Source: Isoetes taiwanensis
Lineage: Eukaryota > Streptophyta > Lycopodiopsida > Isoetales > Isoetaceae
Assembly: GCA_021234155.1 (NCBI GenBank)
Contig: JAJEKV010000096.1
Location: 3,347,678-3,411,677 of the forward strand
Length of the DNA: 64,000 nucleotides
Direction of reading: 5' to 3'
Shown: positions 34,736-45,580 of the stretch, piece by piece
How the letters are laid out: each line of letters begins with the position of its first letter
How positions within the stretch are numbered: position 1 is the stretch's first letter
Position numbers and translations under genes: made by a program
The notes under the pieces: model-generated
Told to the model about the DNA's origin: nothing
What the model saw: the letters and a program-made list of their open reading frames with translations, nothing else
Database searches by the model: none

Positions 34736-37345
34736 GCTGATTGAAGACTTTAATGCAATCGAGTTGAAAAGAGATAGTAGCGGTCGAGGCTCTGGAGTGG
34801 TGCACGGGTTTGAGCGGGAACAATAGTTATGCCTTTTACATGATTGCCAGCTTATAAAGATTGATGGTGATCAGTCCTTCATGTGGTGTAATGGTTGGAC
34901 AGGAGTTGGCAGAGCTTATGTAAGGCATGATAGAGGATACTTTATGACTTGTGCAACTAAGCAGATTTTTGTCACTCAAGTCTTCTGAATAGCTCTGTGT
35001 GTGATCATAATCTGCGACTCCTATCCAATGATGTGGCTAATTATCATAGATCTACTAGAACTTACTTTAAGCTTAATTGTAGGTACTTAAAGGATGATGA
35101 GTTTAAAGTTGGCTGTATTTGGGTTTGGTCTCGGGTCTTCTCACCTCGTAGGGGCATGTCTGGAATTGTCACAATGTTGTCTGCAGTGAAGTCGTTTGCA
35201 AAAGAATGGGGGAGAGTTAGAGTTGCTGAAGCTAGAGAACTATTGACTGCATTGTACCAGGAATTAGAACTACTCTGTGCTCGTGGCCCTACTATTGGAG
35301 TTAGAGAAAAGGAGTTACTATCTCAGATCAAGGCTATGCAACCTGTAAAAGTAAGGCGAAGGCAGGGCTGCAATTATTGAAGGATGGAGATAGATATCTG
35401 GTTCCTTTTTGTCGCTGCAAGATAAAGGAACTCGCCATTTCTATACATTCTTTGGTGTTGTCGGATGGCTCTCTTATCTCTGATCATGTGCATCTTATGC
35501 AGTATCTTCATCAGCACTTTTCTTCATTCTTTGTGTGAAACCCATTGCCCTTTCAAAAAGACATGCAATCGGCTATATTGATTAAGGTGCACCGCATTAA
35601 TTCTGAAGAGCAGAGGTTGCAGATCAGCTTTTGGATAAACCATTCTGCCTTAGGATTTGATTTGTACAGAAGGCAAAATTTAAGGCATAAAAATAGAAGG
35701 TTCGAACCCTAGCTAGCGCCACAGCTTCTTTGGCGGCAAGCAAAAAAAGCTCTGCAAGCAAAAACAACTCCGGAATATGGTCAAGAAGATTTAAAAGGAG
35801 TTGTAACTCTCTTAAAAAGGGAGAAAATGCCCTGGTCTTGATGGCTTTCCTATGGAATTCTTTCAGAAGTGCTGAGACTGGTTGGAGGATGATGTATATG
35901 ATGCATTCTGTCAGTTTTAGAGGTTTAGGTGCCTTGATAAGATTTTGAACACAGGTTCCATCTCCCTCATTCCAAAGAGCAAGGAACCCAAAACTATTTC
36001 TAACTGGCGACTATTACATTGTTTTCCGTTATCATAAAGCTTCACAAGTCAGCAAGGTCTACTATACTTTTTTAGGGCGAGCCATCTAACATTTTTGTAG
36101 TGGGTAGAGGAATTCGGTAAGGTTACCCCTCGGCAACCTTGCTCTTCATGATTGTGGTAGAAGTATTATCCCGGCTTTTCTCTGTGGCTCTCCAGGATGA
36201 CATCATTCAAGGTCTGCCAATGGACGATGACACTTTTTTGTTCCTAATTGCCAAAGCTGAAAATCTTCATAATGCTAAGCTATTATTAGACACATTCTCC
36301 TTGCATCAGGAATTCTTGTGGGTTGGCAAAAATATACTACATTGTGGACGTTGGACAGTCCCTTCCATCCCTGTATTTTGGACTATCCATAGAAGATTCT
36401 TCTACATGGCAATACCACAAAGTTACTTGGTATCCCTGTTGGTATCCACGTCTTTGCTTCAAATGCTTGGGATTAAATTTAGTAGAGGGTTGCAAAAGCA
36501 CTTATTCTGGTGGAATATAGCTAAACTATCTATGCTCGGAAGAATCACTATGGCTAAATGTGTGCTTAGTAATGCTCATCTTACCTGACGTCTGCTCTAT
36601 TAGCGCCTCAGTGTAAGATGGAGGAGATTGTGCGTATCATCAGAATTTTTATTTGGGGTGGAAACGAGGTGGAGCTGTGGTCAAGGTAGCTTGGGCGAAG
36701 TGCATTAAACCTAAGGCAGCTGGTGGTCTTGGAATGTTGGATTTCACCTCCAAAGTAAAGCAACGATCTCGATGTTTATTTAGAGGATTCTCATTGGTAA
36801 AGATGATTCTCCTGGCCTGAGATTGTTGATGCAGTCGATTCAGCATTGTCTTCCATTTCATAAGGTCACCATTAAGCCCTTCATTCCTTGGGCTTTGCTT
36901 TATCATATACATCCACGCTTCTCCCTTTCTAAAGGGTTGCTTGCTGCTTGTGTTAGCACGTCTCGATCTAGCTAGCAAATTCTGTTCGCTATCTACCCTG
37001 ATGCATCTTTTCATCTTGCATGTGGTTGCATGTCGATTTGGAAGAGAAGGAGGTTGTTTATCTTTAAGGGCATGGATATTGCAGATGAGATTCTTCTTCA
37101 GTAGACGCAGAATAAAATTGTTATGGCTTATAATTGTTCTTCTCTTGATCATGAGAAGAAAGTACTAATTTGGCATACTTACCTTCAGATTCATTCTTAT
37201 GCATACACAAGTGGTTGTGCGCAGTTGGATCAGTTTGTCCGTTGGGGTTGTAATCTTGCCTTTGTATTTTATGTTGTTATAGCTTTTGATTGGTAAATAA
37301 AGCTTGCATCCTTCAAAAAGGGGGAAAAAAAAAGGGAAAAAATCC
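34736..37345 (+). mobile_element. Near full-length LINE, heavily decayed
   Basis: In order on the plus strand: an endonuclease piece (DFNAIELKRDSSGRGSGV and FMWCNGWTGVGRAYVRHDRG at about 34750-34940); the linker region (NYHRSTRTYFKLNCRYLK at about 35040); a reverse-transcriptase start (GFPMEFFQK, SLIPKSKEPKTISNWRLLHC at about 35830-36020); a damaged catalytic region near 36230; and the C-terminal region (KVAWAKCIKPKAAGGLGMLD at about 36685). It ends with GGTAAATAAAGC and an A/G-rich tail near 37315-37345. Many stops and frame changes show it is inactive. Confidence 0.75.
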
Positions 37346-37429
37346 ATCTAGGTAAGTGACCTGAAAGGTTTTTTTTTGCTTGAACTACATGTATACTCTT
37401 AACTAGAGTTTTTCTTTTTAGCTCGCTCT

Positions 37430-38000
37430 AGTACAATATGTGGTCGAAATGAGGGTTTTTGGCATTTTCTAAGGCCATATACAAGGGATTTCTTGTCGAC
37501 CCCTTGCATGCACATGACGTACCCCCTATATGATAGGTGCATTCCTCGCGCCATTGGTTAGGAAAATTAGTATTAAGAGCTATAATAAACTTAGTAATTT
37601 TAGCATGCAATGTCTTCCCTCCCTATTTAAGCATATCAATGGCAAAGCCTTCAACTTCCCGAGCTTTCCCATATGCCATCTTCTGAAAAGATTACTTCTG
37701 GCAACATCAAATATGTCAAGCACATCTTCAGGCACTAAATCCATTGGAGCTGCCTTTGGCTTTCATGAGAAAAATTCAGTAGCTCATGCCTACTAAAGTC
37801 CCCTGTAACAAATACTGAAGGTTTTAAATTAGTCCAGAATTCCTTGGGAGAACGCTTGAGTGCATGCATAAGCTTAGCTTGCCATTGCTTTTCCCAGATC
37901 ACATCTTTTCTCTTTGTAACTCCTTAAACTGTTTCCTAGCTTCTGACCTTGCATGATTTTGATAAAAGACACGCCTGCCTGGATTATGCACACTCCTCAT
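37430..38000 (-). mobile_element. LINE fragment, opposite strand, decayed
   Basis: On the minus strand broken frames read KEFWTNLKPSVFVTGD near 37850, EVEGFAIDMLK near 37640 and NFPNQWREECTYHI near 37560. This pattern fits the segment of plant LINEs around the start of the reverse transcriptase (an ...ALHAKI... followed by ...FP.. .W....) but is too damaged for a firm family call. Confidence 0.4.
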
Positions 38001-38139
38001 CCTACCATGGTTGATGATTTTGACAACGGAGATCGCCCTTAGTCCTCCCGAAGATATTAAATTGCCATGCTGATAATGCTACTTCAGATGCTGTGATTTC
38101 CATGCTGGCATCGAGCTTACCATTGCCCCCATTATCACG

Positions 38140-38728
38140 GTGCAAATTAGTTCATTATATCCGCCCAATGGATTCCAATTGGGTTTCTATCTCTGCTTCT
38201 TCTTGCCAAGTTCTGAAATTGTCACAGAAATTTTCTTTTTTGAAGGTCAAACTTTGAAGGAGAAAGGTGGAGTCTGTGGACACGTGAAAGTAAATGTACC
38301 CATCGATATGTTTATTACCTTGTTTAAGAATGTCGAGAATGTCAAGAAGACTTCAAAAATGTTTACAAAAGTGATTGTGATTGTCATTGTTTTTCGATGA
38401 CATTTTATGTGATGAATGGTCATCCCGTCCGCATGAAGGAGTTGAGAAGGTATGCGGTCACGGGATAAAGAAAGAAAGCGCTCGAATCGGTATTGTATTC
38501 GAAAAGCAAACAGTTTACATTACCTTCAAATACGTAAGATGGAGGGAAGTAAAAGAAGGGAGCAGATGGACGTGGGTTCCAAAGGAACAAGACGATGCCG
38601 ATGGTACCCATTCTCATGTCATTGACATTGCTATCTTCAAAAGTGGTCAATTGTTTAAAACTTTAAAAGTCGAAGAAGCATGGTCTTTATTTGATGTAAG
38701 AATTATTTTGGAATCGAATGTGACTTAA
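38140..38728 (+). pseudogene. Element-2 gene Y, unrecognised, one frameshift
   Basis: Two overlapping frames join near 38385. The first ends NVENVKKTSKMFTKVIVIVI, the second continues FDDILCDEWSSRPHEGVEKV and ends WSLFDVRIILESNVT. Between them are GIKKESARIGIVFEKQTVYI and WTWVPKEQDDADGTHSHVID. The content is coding-like (mixed charged and beta-prone residues), but I recognise no family. A family-2 dyad block begins about 200 bp after its stop. Confidence 0.45.
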
Positions 38729-38852
38729 ACGCCTTCCATTTTTGGTAGATGGTGTCAAGGTAGGAAAACGTAGGGAAGAATTGTATACAACAAAGCTCTG
38801 TATGCCTCCTGTTGTACTTTCTTTAAGTGAAAACAGTTAAACAAATAAATAA

Positions 38853-38893
38853 CAATGGTGTTACTGGGTTCAAATCCCAGTGTTGTTTGCCAA
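38853..38893 (+). other. tRNA T-arm-like segment
   Basis: CTGGGTTCAAATCCCAG forms a five-pair stem with a seven-base loop. It contains the internal promoter B-box pattern GGTTCAAATCC and is followed 9 nt later by GCCA. No D-arm or anticodon arm is visible upstream, so it is not a tRNA gene. It may be the 3' end of a tRNA-derived insertion. Confidence 0.35.
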
Positions 38894-38930
38894 TAACTTA
38901 TATCCTTTTGCAAAAGATAGCACCGCGGCC

Positions 38931-39130
38931 ACCGTCTTGAAAATATGTGGAGTTCGTGGTAGTCGTGTTGTGTAGTTTCAAGCACCGCGGGCCACGGTGT
39001 AGTATGTTTTGCGCTTAACATAAATTTGGCCTTCTTTTTCGGCAAAATGTCGACCGCGGGCCACACGGTCTTAATACCTTATTGTTGTCTTTGTGGTTTA
39101 TATTTGTTTCGCACCGTGGCCACGGTGCGA
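38931..39130. repeat. Family-2 dyad block 1 (between gene Y and gene X')
   Basis: Four dyads lie about 59-61 bp apart. Three are damaged (CACCGCGGCCACCGT, GCACCGCGGGCCACGGTG, GACCGCGGGCCACACGGTC). The last, at 39109-39130, is a perfect 22-bp palindrome made of TCGCACCGTGG and its complement. Confidence 0.85.
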
Positions 39131-39246
39131 CATATTTCTCGTCAGGACACTTAAGACATTTTAGTTTCACAAGTCGGCTCGCCACCGGCACTTACTTTTA
39201 GGCGATCAGGTTTTTATTGCACTAAAGAAGGCGCTACAATTCCGCA

Positions 39247-40766
39247 ATGTCAAACGGCAGTCACGTAAAAGCTTGGGAACAGTTCCGGGCATGGTATGAC
39301 CGGATCGTCGGGGAAGGAAGCAGTATCGGCCGTCACACCCGATGATGAGTTCGCTCAACAAACAAAACCCTGTGAACGCGCCATCGTAGTCTACAATAAC
39401 TTCTCGCCTAACGGTAGATATAATCTCCGAGGCTAACAAACACGGTGGCGTGTATGGTCGGGTTACATTCATGGTTTCATGGCCGTGGCGTAAACCGGCG
39501 TCCTTCTCCCTCGACCGGAAGATTGTATTGAGTCTAAAGTCCTTTCTCAAGCTTTTTCCCAAAGGTGACCAAGATAAGGTTCGGCTAGGTCGCTCAAGAG
39601 ACCGGTAAATTACTTATGTGAGAAGGATGGGAAGGATAATTTATATCCAGTTGACATCATGTTTGCTACTTACATGATATATACGGTTCCCACTAACGAT
39701 AGGGGAAGAACCCACGTGAAGGCTATTGCGCACTCGGTCACCAGAGAGGAGGTATTTGATGCAGAGAAAGAGAAGGAACTGGTGGAAAAGCTCGACGAGG
39801 ACGAGGATGAAGACGTAGACGAGCATGAAGAGAATCTTGATAGATGGGGTGTCACGGAAGCCTTGCCAGTTAACATAGGAGGGAAGGACTATCTTCTTCT
39901 CCACGATATATCTTCCATTACTGGTTTGAGGGAAGATGAAGTCCTTGGACAAATCTATGCTTTCGTTGTTGGTCTAGACGACTTCATTGACTTCGAGCCG
40001 GAAGTGCCTAGGGACCCCGCACGATCTCTTAACTTATGATGGAACTTCAATAGCTCCCCGAGAATGCATTTGATAGAGTTCGAGATGGCGTAAAATGGGC
40101 TTGAAGGAAGTCTCGGGTAAAGTTCGAGGCGAAGTACATCGGCTAAAAAGGATAGTGCAAAACAAGTATCAAAGAGCGAATCAAGCTCTTCAAGGTCGTC
40201 CATCAACATTTCTACCAAAGAGGTTATTGCATCTGATGAAATGGAGGTAAGCTACCATAAGTTTGCTTATTTTGTTAAGTGCCTAAGAACGATTGTTTGT
40301 TGCGCATGAGATTTTTGTGGACGATTTTTGCGCCAGACATGACAGAGTTACCCTTGGCAGAGATGCAAGTATCGCCCACTATATGGGCTACCTTTATAAG
40401 GGAGAGATCGTTGTGTTCCATTCTAAGTACAGCCCATATGGACCAGAAGAGGTCTTGAAACTCAAGGCCCTCTCGTTGATTGGTAATCACATCCCATTAT
40501 CTGCCAATTCTGATCGAGTAGTGGCTGTTAGGAGAGATATCGCCACGCATATTTTTGGTGGCTTTAGTATGTATTCTATGGCTGCCAGTAGAGCTGCATT
40601 GGCCTTGTCCGGCGTGGATAAGGCTACAATTTGACTGACTTGGGAAGAGAGGGAGCCCCAGATTCCTCGCCTTATGTACCTGTTGGATGCTGGTCTGCAG
40701 GAATCCGAATTGGAAGAAGTCAAAGTGTCCGATGACTTACATGTTTCTAAGAAAATGAAGTTGTAA
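39247..40766 (+). pseudogene. Element-2 gene X', homologue of gene X in element 4
   Basis: It starts MSNGSHVKAWEQFRAWYD and passes through several frame changes. The best blocks are VDIMFATYMIYTVPTNDRGR, an acidic tract (LDEDEDEDVDEHEEN), VTEALPVNIGGKDYLLLHDI, FIDFEPEVPRDPARS and, from 40293, YKGEIVVFHSKYSPYGPEEV and RVVAVRRDIATHIFGG. These align in order with gene X at 61781-63310 (ITALSPIVIDGEEYIFANDI, LIDYSYQEIPRELAERH, YQGQMIVFHKEFSPRG). An in-frame TGA at 40632 interrupts the C-terminus, which ends KKMKL. No known domain is recognised. Dyad blocks lie immediately before and after. Confidence 0.65.
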
Positions 40767-40868
40767 CCATTGTCAATTAATGCAAAGACTTGTTTGAAAT
40801 CTCTATTCTTGTTATATCGAACATAAACTTCGGTTTCATTTTAATTTGTTTTACGCTTCTATTTTACT

Positions 40869-40995
40869 TGTACCGTGGTCACGGTGCGAAGACCGTGTTG
40901 TCTGTGCTTACAACTAACAAATATTCGCACCGTGGCCACGGTGCGAAAATGACTATTCCACATTATTTCGCACCGTGACTACACACACTGCGAAG
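40869..40995. repeat. Family-2 dyad block 2 (after gene X')
   Basis: Three dyads. The middle one, at 40924-40947, is a perfect 24-bp palindrome made of TTCGCACCGTGG and its complement. The first has TACCGTGGTCACGGTGCGAA. The third is decayed on its right arm. Spacings are 57 and 43 bp. The block begins about 100 bp after the gene X' stop. Confidence 0.85.
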
Positions 40996-41194
40996 AGAAT
41001 GCTTATCTGAATTTAGAATCTACATGTAAGGAAAATGGCCAAGAGCTTTCCAAATTGAAAATGTGCGGTAAATAGATGAATCATATGTTCTTATCTCTTA
41101 TGGATACATACTTATAACTAGAGAATGTCTGAAATATTCTAGTAACAGAATTTAGAACTCATACAAAAGGCATAGCATACATAAATGCAGAAGA

Positions 41195-41760
41195 TCATTC
41201 GCAATCGGGATCATCATGAGCAGCAAGTTGAGTGATGCGATTAATCTCATAGACGTGACGCTCTGGAACCCGATGAAGGTGGATAACAACACGATAAACC
41301 CCGTTGGAAGAATGATTTCGACCCTCTGCTACCCCTTCCAGCCAGGAATCAAGGGGGATACCCCTCTGAGAACATCTATAAAGATCATTATATGTCATAG
41401 TGCAAGTAATGGAATAACAAGAATAACCAGGCCGAGACATAGCAAATGGATGCCTTCTCCATTGAATAAATGGAGCTGTACTTATATCGAACAAAATTAT
41501 TGACGTGCACTGTAGCAACATTATTGGTTATATATACGAGCATAATGTACAAAATACACGATCATGAACTCTTCAAATAAGTATTGACAATATGATCCAG
41601 ATGACAAGTATTGATTTAGGGGGACTCTTCTGAGTCATTGTCACCAGGCACCCCAGTGATCTTTTCTATCATGTACATTTGATGCTCTCTATTCCATATT
41701 AGATGGATGATAACATCGAAGGGATCAGGATAATAGCGAGGATTGAGAGCGGCAGTGGTC
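41195..41760 (-). other. Two small related coding-like segments
   Basis: One minus-strand segment (upstream end near 41750) reads LNPRYYPDPFDVIIHLIWNR then EHQMYMIEKITGVPGDNDSE. The other (41521-41195) ends GVYRVVIHLHRVPERHVYEI then NRITQLAAHDDPDCE. They share the pattern VIIHL-x-R-E/R-H-x-Y-x-I-x-x-I-T and acidic ends. They may be exons or tandem copies of one small gene. Family unknown. Confidence 0.4.
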
Positions 41761-41799
41761 ATCCAGCAGGGAAAAAATTACTAAAGTCATATTGTAGAT

Positions 41800-42330
41800 T
41801 AGCTAGAACAACTTTGGCTAATTTAACCCAAAATACATAGGAAAACTTTCGAATGTTTGGCTAAAGTTGAATAATTTTCCTTTACTAGTTTTGAATGTTT
41901 GGCTATTTTTTGTTTGAACCTTTATATAAACTTTAGCCAAACATTTATGCTATGCCAAACTTTTTATTGTATGAACATATTAATAATAGAAATCTACTAG
42001 TTGGAGAACACAAAACTGTCCATCTAATATAATATTAGCAACCTGTATTCCATAATCTCATGAATAATCTCATATTTTACATTAGCTATTAAAAAGTATA
42101 GCTAATCTATCCCTAAATGCATAGGAAAACTTTCGAACGTTTGGCTAAAGTGGAAGAATTTTTCCTCTCCTTCTTTCTTATGTTTGGCTAAACCTTGGTG
42201 TAAGGGAGGTCGACTTTGAAAATATTTGACGATTTTTTTCTTTTTTCCAAAAATTTCCTCCTTTATAGTTTAGCCGTACTTTTTTCAAAAATGTCCAAAA
42301 AATCGCCATTTGGCTAATATTAGCCGCTAT
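41800..42330. repeat. Diverged repeats with TTTGGCTAA motifs
   Basis: ATAGGAAAACTTTCGAAYGT followed by TTGGCTAAAGT occurs at about 41838 and 42120. TTTAGCCAAAC and GTTTGGCTAAA occur in both orientations through the block, and the region ends with TTTGGCTAATATTAGCC. This resembles one or two decayed MITE copies. It is non-coding. Confidence 0.5.
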
Positions 42331-42618
42331 TTTTTTCCCTGTCATCTAGTCTTCCATTGGTATTTGTCGCTCGCGACACTGCTTGAAGTTTTCGTGATTC
42401 ATCTTGCAGGTGATGGAATCACGTTCAGGACCAGGAGGAGGCCACATGGCCAATGTTGCTGCACTCGGCAATTTGATGTATATTTATACCCACCAAAATT
42501 ATTGATGGTATGTACGCACCAAAATTATTGATCGTATATACATAGAAATTATTGGATTATATACATACTTGTATGGTACTCGTATAATGGCATATATACC
42601 TGATTTCTCTTTAAATAG

Positions 42619-42990
42619 GCATCTATGCCTTCACTGTCTATCATTGGCTTTGCTTCTTGTTTGCTCCTTGCCTCTTGTCTGCTTCTTGTCTGCTTCTTTG
42701 CCTCTTTCCCCCTCTTGTCCGCCTCTTATGTCTCCTTGCCTTGCCTCTCTCATGCGCTCCACTAATTTCCTGTCTGCTCCACTAATTTCTTGTCTGATCC
42801 ACTAATTTCTTGTCTGCTCCGTGTTCCTTGCTCTTGATCTTGCTACTTGATCTTGTTCCTTGCTTTCTTGCTCCATGATCTTCCTTCTCTTTTGATCTTC
42901 TTGCTCCTTGATCGTCCTTGATCCTTGCTTCTTGCTCCTTGCTACTTGATCTTCGTGCTCCTTGTTCTTTGCTACTTGATCTTCGTGCTC
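42619..42990. repeat. CT-rich low-complexity tract with short tandem repeats
   Basis: Units such as CTCCACTAATTTCTTGTCTG (three copies near 42760-42820) and CTTGCTACTTGATCTTCGTG (near 42938 and 42971) make up a pyrimidine-rich strand. It lies directly upstream of gene Z and may be its leader. Minus-strand frames rich in KEQEARRSS are by-products. Confidence 0.7.
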
Positions 42991-42991
42991 T

Positions 42992-43584
42992 TTGCAAATG
43001 ATTGGACCGAATCCTCCCTGGGCCACTCCACAAGGCCTGCAAGCATGCCCCAGGCATTCTGTGCGGCCTGGAATGGATGAGCTATGGGACCATTTCTTGG
43101 AGTGGAGGTTGCGCCACAGTCCTACCAAGGAGCTTACAATGGAGTTGATCAACTTCATTATGGAGCGATTTGATTGTGGTCATGAGCCACTGATGGAAAT
43201 TAATCCATCTGAATGTTATAGGAGACTTGCAATGAGGGGACTTCTTGAACCCCCTCCTTATCCGGGACGAGATGCTACAAAGAATTGAGGCCTCTTCTTC
43301 GTCTTTCGGCTATTTAGCACACTCTCTCGGATGCATACATAACGTTCATTCATGAAATTAACCGGGGACAGATGTATGGCCTTATTAGGGTGTACTACAA
43401 CGAGTACAACGGTTTTGTGGAGTTAGGTCCGCTCTTCTTCCGTGAGTATCATCCTGTGGAATTACTTTTTCTAATGACTAGGTACCCCATATGGTGGGAA
43501 GAATCAGGCTGGGAGGAGCGTGAGCTCTTGACTCCTAACCCAGATGCATGGGTTAGACCTCGCAGGGGAAGGGGAAGGGGTTAG
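42992..43584 (+). CDS. Element-2 gene Z, unrecognised, two segments
   Basis: The first segment reads MDELWDHFLEWRLRHSPTKE, ELINFIMERFDCGHEP, NPSECYRRLAMRGLLEPP and stops at 43288. After a gap of about 60 bp with a plausible intron, a second segment reads IHEINRGQMYGLIRVYYNEY, LGPLFFREYHPVELLFLM, then PDAWVRPRRGRGRG at its stop. The end is basic and glycine-rich. No family was recognised; the splice model is tentative. A family-2 dyad block starts about 135 bp after the stop. Confidence 0.45.
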
Positions 43585-43719
43585 AAACCTAGGGGAAGGT
43601 TACTTGGACATAATTCCGTTACTTGCCGTTCTCTAAATGTTCTCTAATATGTTAATATATTCTCAAACATGTTAATATGCTCACTTTGATCTTGTGGTTC
43701 ACTTTCTATGGAATGATTC

Positions 43720-43857
43720 AATTTCGCACAGTGGCCACGGTGCGAAATTGCCTGCCCTCACACAGTAACTTACAGGAATTTCGCACCGTGGCCACGGTGC
43801 GAAAATACCTCCCTCACAAAGTAATTTATACCCATTTCGCACCGTGGCAACGGTGCA
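43720..43857. repeat. Family-2 dyad block 3 (between the 3' ends of gene Z and the H3-like gene)
   Basis: Three dyads at a 57-bp period, centred near 43734, 43791 and 43848. The middle one is a perfect 26-bp palindrome (43779-43804). The first has one mismatched pair over 30 bp. Sequence between units is also related (CTCACACAGTAACTTA, CTCACAAAGTAATTTA), so the whole 57-bp unit was duplicated. Confidence 0.9.
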
Positions 43858-43948
43858 TTGTAAGTATACATAGAGAATAGATACAATCAAAATACCTAGC
43901 AAGCAAACAAAATATACAACAAAGATCGTTTCATTAATATAAAACACT

Positions 43949-44794
43949 TTACATGCCTCGGAAGTAATTTGTCAAGGCAATATCCTGCCTCATTATTGTC
44001 ACTCTCTTGGAATGCACAGCACATTTCACACAGTCTTCGAAGAACCTGACCATGTGATTCTCAGCGGCCTCGTGCAGAGCATCAAGGGCATCTGCAGTGA
44101 ATCGAGTCACCTGTTCTGGCATTGGAAAACTGTAACCATGTCTCCGGTACCTTGCACCATCCCTCTTCATCTTAATGTATCTCTCCTGAACCACCTCCTT
44201 ACATATTCTAGCCATTGTGAGCTTCGGAAGCACCCACTCCACGTGGTTCTGGAAGTGCCGGATTTCGCGCATCCATCTTAACTTTTGATTAAACGGCTGG
44301 CCCGGGCCTTTGCAGAGAACCTGTTTCTTCTGCAGCTGCTTAGGCTTAGTCTTCCTCTTACGTCTACTGGATGATGCGACTACAGGCTGCTCATCAACAG
44401 GAAGCACTACTGCATCTGGTACAACGGTTTCAGGCACAACCCTCACAGGTACTGCAGTTGCCTCTTGTAGAACGATATTTTCTTCTAATTGAGCTGTCAC
44501 AGGGACCTGGAAAGGGACACCCGAGTACATAATATTCAGGGGTTCAAAAACTGCCTGAACAGCAATAGGAACGTTCTGGACAGGCACATCAGCAACAGGA
44601 ACATCCTGGACATGCACATCCTGATGGTCATCCTCATGGGGCTTAGCATTCTCATTGTCGGCTCCAAGCAAGTCTGGCCCCTGGTTTATCTCCACCAATC
44701 CAACTTCCGGCACTCTACGAGGAAGTCCGGTTATGTAATCTATCTCATTAGCCAGTACAGAGAATGAGTTAGGAGTTGGCGTCAAAGAAGCCAT
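43949..44794 (-). CDS. Histone H3-fold protein, highly divergent, element 2
   Basis: An intact 281-residue frame. The last 110 residues align with the H3 core: MREIRHFQNHVEWVLPKLTM (N-helix and helix 1), ADALDALHEAAENHMVRFFE (helix 2), DCVKCAVHSKRVTIMRQDIA (loop 2 and helix 3). Loop 1 is enlarged by roughly 15-20 residues (KMKRDGARYRRHGYSFPMPE). The H3 tail is replaced by an acidic and PV-rich region (VPVADVPVQNVPIAV, VPETVVPDAVVLP) and a basic cluster SSRRKRKTKPKQLQKKQ, a likely nuclear signal. A long loop 1 also occurs in CENH3, but the core differs strongly from any canonical H3. The frame is closed upstream by a TAG, and AG sits just before the start, so further exons may exist at 44806-45266 (MAQNSGNAGSNNPNNQRTRE). 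Dyad blocks lie on both sides. Confidence 0.75.
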   Translation of the reverse strand: MASLTPTPNSFSVLANEIDYITGLPRRVPEVGLVEINQGPDLLGADNENAKPHEDDHQDVHVQDVPVADVPVQNVPIAVQAVFEPLNIMYSGVPFQVPVTAQLEENIVLQEATAVPVRVVPETVVPDAVVLPVDEQPVVASSSRRKRKTKPKQLQKKQVLCKGPGQPFNQKLRWMREIRHFQNHVEWVLPKLTMARICKEVVQERYIKMKRDGARYRRHGYSFPMPEQVTRFTADALDALHEAAENHMVRFFEDCVKCAVHSKRVTIMRQDIALTNYFRGM

Positions 44795-44805
44795 CAACCT
44801 GGGCT

Positions 44806-45266
44806 ACACGACGAAGGAATGGAGTGCCTCAAGCAAGGTGTCAGCTCCCCATCGGAAGAACGTGCAACGCGTCGGTTCTGCGGTGCAACTACCACATCGA
44901 CGTTAACGACGATGCAATCATCAGGCACAGGAACTCCATGACAGATAGCTGCCTGCACGAAGGTTCCTTCTCCGACTAAATGGCCAGAAGAGAACAGGTA
45001 AACACGCCTTGGCTCGGAAGGTATGTCTCTAAAAATCTCCTCTGCGTCATTGGCAACATTCTGAACTACAGCGTCCAGACCTGCTTGATGGATGTTTTCT
45101 GGCTCGGAAGACGGTGCTCTGTTCTGGTTGTTAGAACCACTGACATAGTTAGTGGCGCCCTCCTTGCCGTCTTCACCATGATGTGTAATGCGCCCGGGAC
45201 GCGCCTTTCTCTCGTTCTTTGGTTGTTGGGATTGTTAGATCCGGCATTACCGCTATTCTGTGCCAT
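44806..45266 (-). other. Probable 5' exons of the H3-like gene
   Basis: On the minus strand a start at 45266 reads MAQNSGNAGSNNPNNQRTRE followed by basic residues. Further down, EGTFVQAAICHGVPVPDDCI then VVNVDVVVAPQNRRVARSSD is coding-like and directly precedes the H3-like frame in another phase. Intron borders could not be fixed, so an independent small gene or a frameshift remains possible. Confidence 0.4.
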
Positions 45267-45383
45267 TGTCTCTGAACTGTAATGCAACAAATGAGTGGAC
45301 AAGATTGATAAATATGCAATGTAATGACTTAGAACAAATATCAAAAGCAGACAACATCGATAACAAAGATAATTATATAAAGA

Positions 45384-45580
45384 GTACCGTTGCTACCGCG
45401 GCGAAAACGGCAAAATATAGCCACGGAAACCAAATGTTTTCGCACCATGGCCCGCGGTGCGAATAGCGCTTAATCTATAACTAATTCCCAACTTCATTCG
45501 CCGCAGTGGCCCACGGTGCGAATACTTGTCATTCAAAGAATTGAATACCAACTAAGTTCGCACCGTGCCCACGCTGCCAA
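45384..45580. repeat. Family-2 dyad block 4 (upstream of the H3-like gene)
   Basis: Four decayed dyads about 57-61 bp apart: ACCGTTGCTACCGCGG, TTCGCACCATGGCCCGCGGT, CCGCAGTGGCCCACGGTGCG and TTCGCACCGTGCCCACGCTG. Two carry an extra C at the centre, as in block 1. The block lies between the H3-like gene and the transposase remnant. Confidence 0.8.

Noticed and set aside
38853-38893. A complete tRNA gene
   Set aside because: Only the T-arm is present; no D-arm, anticodon arm or acceptor pairing was found.
42782-43158. Minus-strand Lys/Glu/Ser/Arg-rich frames
   Set aside because: They are the complement of a pyrimidine-rich tandem repeat, and the plus strand carries the better gene Z reading.
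38931-45580. CRISPR-like arrays (24-bp repeats about 57-61 bp apart)
   Set aside because: The repeats are full palindromes in a plant genome, spacers are related to each other rather than unique, and there are no cas genes. They are tandem dyad arrays.
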